This document shows positions 14,582 through 19,534 of a stretch of DNA of 19,534 bases, in pieces. Under the pieces are notes generated by a model, which worked only from the letters and a program-made list of their open reading frames with translations, was not told where the DNA came from and made no database searches. Location: assembly GCA_002890585.1 (NCBI GenBank), contig MIQB01000035.1, forward strand, positions 1 through 19,534, in the 5' to 3' direction. A program made the translations under genes and the position numbers. This DNA comes from Tannerella sp. oral taxon 808. Lineage in GTDB: Bacteria > Bacteroidota > Bacteroidia > Bacteroidales > Tannerellaceae. Position 1 is the first letter of the stretch. Every line of letters begins with the position of its first letter.

Positions 14582-17365
14582 ATGCAATCCAAATACAACC
14601 CTGATGCCGCCCGGCGCTTCGCTGAGGCATGGGCCGGCAAAGGCCAAGAAAAGAGTGACACGATACCCTTCTGGAGCGAATTGCTTAGCCGGGTGTTTGG
14701 TGTAGAAGACACCTCCAGCTTCATCCTCTTCGAGCAGGGAGTCCGGCTCGGGCACATCTCCTTCATGGATGCCGTCATCCCCTCCACCCATGTGCTCATC
14801 GAGCAGAAGAGCCTCGGCGTAGACCTCGACAAGCCCCAACGCCAGAGTGATGGCACACTGCTCACCCCCTTCCGTCAGGCTGTGCGCTATGCTGGCATGA
14901 TCCCTTACTCAGGACGCCCGCGCTGGATCATCGTTAGCGACTTTGCCCGGATCCGTGTCTACGACATGGAGGTGCCTGAGGCGCCGCCGCGAGTCATCCT
15001 TTTAGAGCACCTCCCGGACGAGCTCGACAGCCTCGACTTCCTCGTCAACCGCGAGGTGAAGAGCATCCGGAAAGAGGAGGAGGAGCTCTCCGTCAAAGCG
15101 GGCGAGCAGATCAACAAGATCTACGGCTTGCTGTTAGAGAAATACCTCGACCCCACGTCGCCCGACTCGCTGCGCAGCCTCAATATGCTTTGCGTGCGCC
15201 TCGTCTTTTGCCTGTATGCTGACGATGCTGGCCTGTTTGGCAAGCGGGGGTTCTTCTACCGTTACTTCGAACCGCTCATCAAATATCCCGAGCTCTTCCG
15301 CTCTGAGCTGATGCGCTTTTTCCGTGTGCTTGACACCCCGCATGAGCAGCGCGACCCTTACGCACCCGGCTTCTCTAAGCTGCCCTACGTCAACGGTGGG
15401 CTCTTTGCCGACGACAGCGTGGAGGTGCCCGAGTTCAGCACCGATGCCATCAATGCGTTGATGATGGTCGACGAGAAGAAGAAGTTCGACTGGAGCGGCA
15501 TCTCGCCCACCATCTTCGGCGCCGTGTTCGAGAGCACACTCAACCCCGTGACGCGCCGCACGGGGGGCATGCACTATACCTCGGTGGAGAACATCCACCG
15601 CGTGATTGATCCGCTCTTCCTCGATCGGCTGCGGGACGAGTTCGATAATCTGAAAGCCCTGCGCGATCCGGAGAAGCGCCGCCGCGAGCTGCAAGCCTTT
15701 CAGCGGCGTCTTGCCTCGCTCACCTTCTTCGATCCGGCCTGTGGCTCGGGTAATTTCCTTACGGAAACGTACCTCTCGCTCCGCCGGTTGGAGAATGAGA
15801 TCGTCCGCGCCTACTCGGAAGATGCTACGGAGGCGGACTTCGAGGGGGAGGACTTTACGCCGATCCTTGTCTCGATTGATCACTTCTATGGGATTGAGGT
15901 GAACGACTTCGCCGTCGTGGTGGCGCGCACGGCCATGTGGATTTCTGAGACTGGGACGAAGCGCACGACGGCCCGACTGCTCCATCAACGGCTGCCCTAC
16001 TTCCCACTTCGCTCCGAGGCGCACATCGCGGAAGAGAACGCCCTGCGTATAGACTGGCGCGCGGTCTGCACGGAGCCAGACTATATCATAGGTAACCCGC
16101 CGTTTGTGGGTTATTCCTTGCAGTCGAAGGAGCAGAAGGGGGATCTGCTCGGCGTCTTCGGAAAAGACTGGAAGAACGTAGGCAATCTGGACTATGTCAG
16201 CGGTTGGTATAAAAAGGCTGCCGAGATGATGAAGGATACGCCCACTCGCGCCGCCTTGGTATCGACAAATTCCGTCACGCAGGGCGAGAATGTGCCCGCG
16301 CTTTTCCTGCCGCTCTTTGCCGACGGCATGCACTTCGATTTTGCTTATCGCACCTTCCGTTGGGACAGCGAGATGGCTGAGAAGGCGCATGTGCATTGCG
16401 TGATCATCGGGTTTAGTATGACTCCGAACGAGGCGCCGCGCCGGATCTATTATAACAAGGTGGATTTTGTTGAGGTGAAGCATATCAACGCTTACCTAAT
16501 GGACGCGGAGGATGTGTTTGTGGAAAGCAGAAAGAAGCCTCTCTGCGAAGTGCCAGAAATGGGGAGCGGGAATCTTCCCATTGATGACGGTAACTATCTC
16601 TTCACGGAGGCTGAGCGCGACGCTTTTATCAAGCAGGAACCGGAGGCAGCTAAGTATTTCCGCCCGTGGTACGGAGCGCGAGAGTTCATACACAACAAGC
16701 CGCGCTATTGCCTTTGGTTGGGAGACTGCTCACCGGCTGAGCTGCGCCGTATGCCGCATGCTTATAAACGTGTGGAGGCCGTCAGACAGTTTCGCCTGAA
16801 AAGCAAAAGGCCGGCGACAAGAAAATTAGCGGATATGCCGACACAGTTTCATTTCAAGAATATGCCCGACACCAGTTACTTGCTGGTGCCAAGTGTCTCA
16901 TCGGAGCGCAGAGAGTATGTCCCGATCGGGTTTATGACACAGGATATGATTTGCTCTAATAAAGTATCACTGATCCCTTCTGCCGGCTTGTATCACTTCG
17001 GCATACTGACTTCGGCGGTGCATAACGCTTGGATGCGCGCCGTCTGTGGGAGGCTCGAAATGCGCTACCGCTACTCGAAGGACGTTGTTTACAACAATTT
17101 TCCTTGGCCTGAAGCTCCGACGGAGGCTGACCGGGAGACGGTTGAGGCTACGGCGCAGGCCATCCTCGACGCTCGCGCCTTGTATCCCGACAGCTCGCTG
17201 GCTGACCTCTACGACGCCGCGACCATGGCGCCCGAGCTGCGCCGCGCGCACACGCGTAACGACGCGGCCGTGCTCCGCCTCTATGGCCTGCCTGCCGATG
17301 CCTCGGAGCCGATGATGGTGGTCCACCTGATGAATATGTATAAGGAATTAACAACTAAAAGCTAA
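14582..17365 (+). CDS. MmeI-family (Type IIL) restriction-modification enzyme
   Basis: A 927-residue single-chain enzyme, close to MmeI (about 919). Such proteins carry nuclease, adenine methyltransferase and target recognition in one polypeptide, cut at a fixed distance from the site and protect the host by methylating one strand. Domains in order: an N-terminal PD-ExK-type nuclease with Asp63, Glu74 and Lys76 in FMDAVIPSTHVLIEQKS; a helical linker (about 160-330); a methyltransferase with the SAM motif FFDPACGSGNF (about 382-392) and catalytic NPPF (about 505); a recognition domain (about 610-850); and a C-terminal helical part. The motifs look intact, so it is probably active. Two 60-base samples in the recognition part (16801-16860 and 16921-16980) have 26 and 25 G or C, against 42 of 60 at 15661-15720, which suggests the specificity region has a different origin. 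It stands alone between housekeeping genes. Confidence 0.9.
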   Translation: MQSKYNPDAARRFAEAWAGKGQEKSDTIPFWSELLSRVFGVEDTSSFILFEQGVRLGHISFMDAVIPSTHVLIEQKSLGVDLDKPQRQSDGTLLTPFRQAVRYAGMIPYSGRPRWIIVSDFARIRVYDMEVPEAPPRVILLEHLPDELDSLDFLVNREVKSIRKEEEELSVKAGEQINKIYGLLLEKYLDPTSPDSLRSLNMLCVRLVFCLYADDAGLFGKRGFFYRYFEPLIKYPELFRSELMRFFRVLDTPHEQRDPYAPGFSKLPYVNGGLFADDSVEVPEFSTDAINALMMVDEKKKFDWSGISPTIFGAVFESTLNPVTRRTGGMHYTSVENIHRVIDPLFLDRLRDEFDNLKALRDPEKRRRELQAFQRRLASLTFFDPACGSGNFLTETYLSLRRLENEIVRAYSEDATEADFEGEDFTPILVSIDHFYGIEVNDFAVVVARTAMWISETGTKRTTARLLHQRLPYFPLRSEAHIAEENALRIDWRAVCTEPDYIIGNPPFVGYSLQSKEQKGDLLGVFGKDWKNVGNLDYVSGWYKKAAEMMKDTPTRAALVSTNSVTQGENVPALFLPLFADGMHFDFAYRTFRWDSEMAEKAHVHCVIIGFSMTPNEAPRRIYYNKVDFVEVKHINAYLMDAEDVFVESRKKPLCEVPEMGSGNLPIDDGNYLFTEAERDAFIKQEPEAAKYFRPWYGAREFIHNKPRYCLWLGDCSPAELRRMPHAYKRVEAVRQFRLKSKRPATRKLADMPTQFHFKNMPDTSYLLVPSVSSERREYVPIGFMTQDMICSNKVSLIPSAGLYHFGILTSAVHNAWMRAVCGRLEMRYRYSKDVVYNNFPWPEAPTEADRETVEATAQAILDARALYPDSSLADLYDAATMAPELRRAHTRNDAAVLRLYGLPADASEPMMVVHLMNMYKELTTKS

Positions 17366-17518
17366 AGACGAAAGACGAAAAACGCTGGCGCCCGGCTGTA
17401 CACGGGCTTTTCGTTTTTGGCTCTTCATTTTTCCGTTAAGGGCTAAAGACGAAAAACGCGGGCGCCCGGCCTGTAACGGACCTTCCGTCGTTAGTTCTTC
17501 ATTTTTCATTTTTCCGTT
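17361..17518 (+). repeat. Degenerate duplication of about 80 bp between the restriction-modification gene and murF
   Basis: GCTAAAGACGAAA at 17361 recurs at 17442. Each is followed by AAAACGC, GGCGCCCGGC, CTGTA and a T-rich end (CTTCATTTTTCCGTTA and relatives). The first copy has an extra AAGACGAAA. The second T-rich end forms the murF leader. The repeat begins inside the last codons of the upstream gene. Confidence 0.7.
17390..17417 (+). terminator. Likely terminator of the restriction-modification gene
   Basis: GCCCG (17390-17394) pairs with CGGGC (17403-17407) around GCTGTACA, followed by TTTTCGTTTTT. It lies 25 bases after the stop. The equivalent part of the second repeat copy has changed and instead forms a small hairpin, ACGGA-CCT-TCCGT (17476-17488). 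Confidence 0.55.
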
Positions 17519-17519
17519 T

Positions 17520-18821
17520 ATGACTACAGAAGATCTCTATCGCCTCTTCCTCAGGCACCCGGATGTCACGACCGACAGCCGGCGCGTGGCCTCTGGAGGC
17601 CTCTTTTTTGCGCTCAAGGGCGAGCGCTTCGACGGTAACGCCTTCGCCCGGCAAGCGCTCAGCGACGGCTGCGCTTACGCCATCGTAGATGACCCGGCGC
17701 TGGGCGGCGATGACCGACTCCTACACGTAGACAGTGCCCTCGATGCACTGCAAGACCTGGCCCGGATGCACCGCGAGAGGCTCCGCACACCTATTGTCGG
17801 CATTACCGGAACGAATGGGAAGACGACGACGAAGGAGCTTGTGGCTGCCGTCCTGGCCCGACGCCTCCGGACGCTCTGCACGGAGGGAAACTTGAACAAC
17901 CATATCGGCGTGCCGCTGACGTTGCTCCGACTCACGAAGGCGCACGAGGTGGCCGTCGTGGAGATGGGCGCTAACCACCCGGGCGAGATCCGCGACCTCT
18001 GCGCCATAGCCCGTCCGGACTGCGGGTTGATCACGAACGTCGGGCGGGCGCACCTTGAGGGCTTCGGGTCGTTCGAGGGCGTGGTCCGCACCAAGGGCGA
18101 GCTCTACGATTGGCTCCGCGCCACGGGGGGGCGCATCTTCCTTGACGAGGATAACGAGCACCTCACGGCGATGGCCGTCGGGGCGGACTGCGTGGGCTAC
18201 GGCAACACGATGCGGCCCACGACGCTCATCGCCGGGCAGGCGGTGGACGGCCAGCCGCCCTTCCTCAGCTTCGCCTGGCGGGAGCGCGACGACGATCGAC
18301 AGCACAGGGTGACGACGCGGCTCGTCGGCGGGTATAATCTGAAGAACGCGCTGGCGGCCGTGACTGTGGGGCGCACGTTTGGCATACCGGCCGACGAGAT
18401 CTGCCGCGCCATCGCGGACTACACGCCGACGAACAACCGTTCGCAATGGATGGAGACGCGGCGCAACCGCCTGCTCATCGACGCGTATAACGCCAATCCG
18501 AGCAGCATGCGGGCGGCCATCGACAACTTCGCGGCGTGGACGGTCGGCCCGAAGGCGGTCATCTTGGGCGACATGTACGAGCTGGGCGACGAGAGCCCTG
18601 CGCTGCACGCGGAGGTGGTGCGTCGGTTAGCGGCCTGCGGCTTCGACCGCGTCATCCTCTGCGGCCCGCGGTTTACGGCCGTCGGCCGGGATCGGTACGC
18701 GTGTTTCCCCACGGCGGAGGCCCTCGCGGAGGCTCTCGCCGACGAGCCCTTGAGCGGCTACCACATCCTTATTAAAGGTTCACACGGCATGCACTTAGAA
18801 CGGCTCATCCCCGCGCTCTGA
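17520..18821 (+). CDS. murF: UDP-MurNAc-tripeptide--D-Ala-D-Ala ligase
   Basis: A 433-residue Mur ligase that adds D-Ala-D-Ala to the UDP-muramoyl tripeptide in the cytosol, completing the peptidoglycan pentapeptide precursor. The N-terminal domain has TDSRRVASGGLFFALKGERFDG (18-39), the ATP loop is GITGTNGKTTTKE (94-106), and the central domain has GNLNNHIGVPLTL, VEMGANHPGEI and TNVGRAHLEGFGSFEGVVRTKGEL, typical of MurF. The C-terminal domain has DAYNANPSSMRAAIDNF and a late IKGSHGMHLER, also MurF-like. The length is normal. It is not in a dcw cluster here; other mur and fts genes are absent. The ATG at 17520 fits the family start. A small membrane protein gene begins 22 bases after its stop. 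Confidence 0.93.
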   Translation: MTTEDLYRLFLRHPDVTTDSRRVASGGLFFALKGERFDGNAFARQALSDGCAYAIVDDPALGGDDRLLHVDSALDALQDLARMHRERLRTPIVGITGTNGKTTTKELVAAVLARRLRTLCTEGNLNNHIGVPLTLLRLTKAHEVAVVEMGANHPGEIRDLCAIARPDCGLITNVGRAHLEGFGSFEGVVRTKGELYDWLRATGGRIFLDEDNEHLTAMAVGADCVGYGNTMRPTTLIAGQAVDGQPPFLSFAWRERDDDRQHRVTTRLVGGYNLKNALAAVTVGRTFGIPADEICRAIADYTPTNNRSQWMETRRNRLLIDAYNANPSSMRAAIDNFAAWTVGPKAVILGDMYELGDESPALHAEVVRRLAACGFDRVILCGPRFTAVGRDRYACFPTAEALAEALADEPLSGYHILIKGSHGMHLERLIPAL

Positions 18822-18843
18822 TGCATGGCATACTTTCGACGAC

Positions 18844-19041
18844 ATGATGAAAAAAAGGACTGTTATACTGAGAACATTGGCCGTGCTCATGGGGCTGATC
18901 GCGGTTGGCACGGTGGTGGCCTACTTCGTGCTTCGCCCCGATCGGGAATGGCTGGCCTTCTATGTGGCGTGCTGTGGCGGCGTGCTGGTGGTCAACCTCG
19001 GCCTGATGATGGTTTTTGCGGCAAAAAATATCAGGAAGTGA
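18844..19041 (+). CDS. Small two-helix membrane protein
   Basis: A 65-residue protein starting MMKKRT with two hydrophobic segments, about 8-29 and 37-59, joined by RPDREW and ending in a basic AAKNIRK. This is a normal inner membrane hairpin topology with both ends in the cytoplasm. I do not recognise the family. The 22-base gap after murF suggests co-transcription. The overlapping frame from 18825 to 19082 has no such pattern and is taken as a shadow. The stop codon TGA lies inside the first bases of the 84-bp repeat (TGACGGGCGG), so the array abuts the coding end exactly. Confidence 0.6.
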   Translation: MMKKRTVILRTLAVLMGLIAVGTVVAYFVLRPDREWLAFYVACCGGVLVVNLGLMMVFAAKNIRK

Positions 19042-19534
19042 CGGGCGGCGACAGTTGTTCCGGCGGCGTTGGGGTTTTGTAGGGGCGTATCGAATACGCC
19101 TCTTTTTTTATTTAGGAAAGCTGATTGCCGGGCGGCGGTAGGGGGGGCGGCGTTGGGGTTTTGTAGGGGCGAAAGATTTTTCGCCCCTACGATTTTTAGG
19201 ATGGTTAATTGACGGGCGTCGGCGGGGCTTCCGGCGTTGGGTTTTTGTAGGGGCGAAAAATTTTTCGCCCCTACGATTTTTAGGAGGGATGATTGACGGG
19301 CGGCGGCGGTTGTTCCGGCGTTGGGTTTTTGTAGGGGCGAAAAATTTTTCGCCTCTAGGATTGTCGGAGAGGGTGATCGCCCAAAATCGATAATACATCC
19401 GGCGTTGGTTTTTTGTAGGGGTGAAAAATTTTTTGCCCCTACGATTTTTAGGAGGGTTAATTGACGGGCGGCGGCGGGTCATCCGGCGTTGGAATTTCGT
19501 AGGGGCGTATCGAATACGCCCTTCAAACGCCCCG
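19040..19534. repeat. Six-copy array with exact 84-bp period, each with a GTAGGGGC hairpin
   Basis: GTAGGGG starts at 19079, 19163, 19247, 19331, 19415 and 19499, exactly 84 bp apart each time. A unit has GACGGGCGGCGGCGG, then TCCGGCGTTGGG, T-rich bases, the hairpin, then ACGATTTTTAGGAGGG. In the third unit the hairpin is a perfect 28-base palindrome (19247-19274) whose centre is GAAAAATTTTTC. Units 2, 4 and 5 have close variants. Units 1 and 6 instead use GGCGTATCGAATACGCC. The array reaches the window edge. The minus-strand frame across it would encode a 28-residue Arg/Lys-rich repeat; I treat that as a by-product of the period. It accounts for the whole 493-bp region after the last gene. 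Confidence 0.9.
19084..19110 (+). terminator. Terminator after the murF-small protein pair
   Basis: GGCGTAT (19084-19090) pairs with ATACGCC (19094-19100) around CGA, followed by TCTTTTTTTA. This is the hairpin of the first 84-bp unit and the only one with a long T run directly after it, so it probably ends the murF transcript. Confidence 0.65.

Noticed and set aside
14582..17365. BREX PglX or Type I HsdM-type methyltransferase
   Set aside because: The N-terminal nuclease motif with Glu-x-Lys and the overall length fit the MmeI family, and there are no BREX or hsd partner genes nearby.
19108..19482. Minus-strand Arg/Lys-rich protein with 28-residue repeats
   Set aside because: The repeat follows from the exact 84-bp period. 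There is no start signal or leader, and the sequence is explained by hairpin DNA repeats.

Overview
The window looks like a piece of a moderately GC-rich Bacteroidales chromosome, perhaps a Tannerella or Porphyromonas relative. The reasons are the gene repertoire (short DXS paralogue, CreD, a DUF6261-like protein, a CvfB-type S1 protein next to a membrane MutS homologue, NspC), leaders that mostly lack Shine-Dalgarno sites, and two perfect matches to the Bacteroidetes -7 box TANNTTTG. The genus is a guess; the order is fairly safe. No tRNA, rRNA, intact insertion sequence or phage gene was seen.

Layout. A tandem repeat lies at 1-132. A minus-strand DXS-like gene (245-2014) follows, with its own terminator at 164-217 and an unusual hairpin-repeat leader (2024-2126). 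Everything after that is on the plus strand. creD (2268-3599) is followed by a large imperfect palindrome (3636-3843). Then come metY (3917-5200) and an E3 dihydrolipoyl dehydrogenase (5239-6600) ending in a strong hairpin, a second palindromic element (6761-6913), a PcrA/UvrD helicase (6964-9231) and nspC (9325-10446). Next is a striking eight-unit 42-bp repeat array (10545-10880) immediately before a DUF6261-like gene (10975-11736). A cvfB-like gene (11844-12680) is closely coupled to a membrane MutS-family ATPase (12683-14476). A single-polypeptide MmeI-type (Type IIL) restriction-modification enzyme (14582-17365), murF (17520-18821), a two-helix small membrane protein (18844-19041) and a second array with an exact 84-bp period (19040-19534) complete the window.

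The genes are mostly unrelated housekeeping functions: isoprenoid-type synthase, sulfur amino acid synthesis, 2-oxoacid or glycine oxidation, DNA repair, polyamine synthesis, peptidoglycan synthesis. One accessory defence gene sits among them. Only cvfB-mutS, metY-lpd and murF-small membrane protein are spaced like operons.

The unusual content is between the genes. Nearly every gap holds structured repeats: a dispersed GTAGGGGC hairpin family with about a dozen copies whose stems vary in a compensated way, two MITE-like palindromes, a hairpin ladder before the DXS-like gene, and the two arrays with rigid 42- and 84-bp periods. The best candidate for something undescribed is the 42-bp array, four units facing four inverted units, together with the adjacent DUF6261-like gene.
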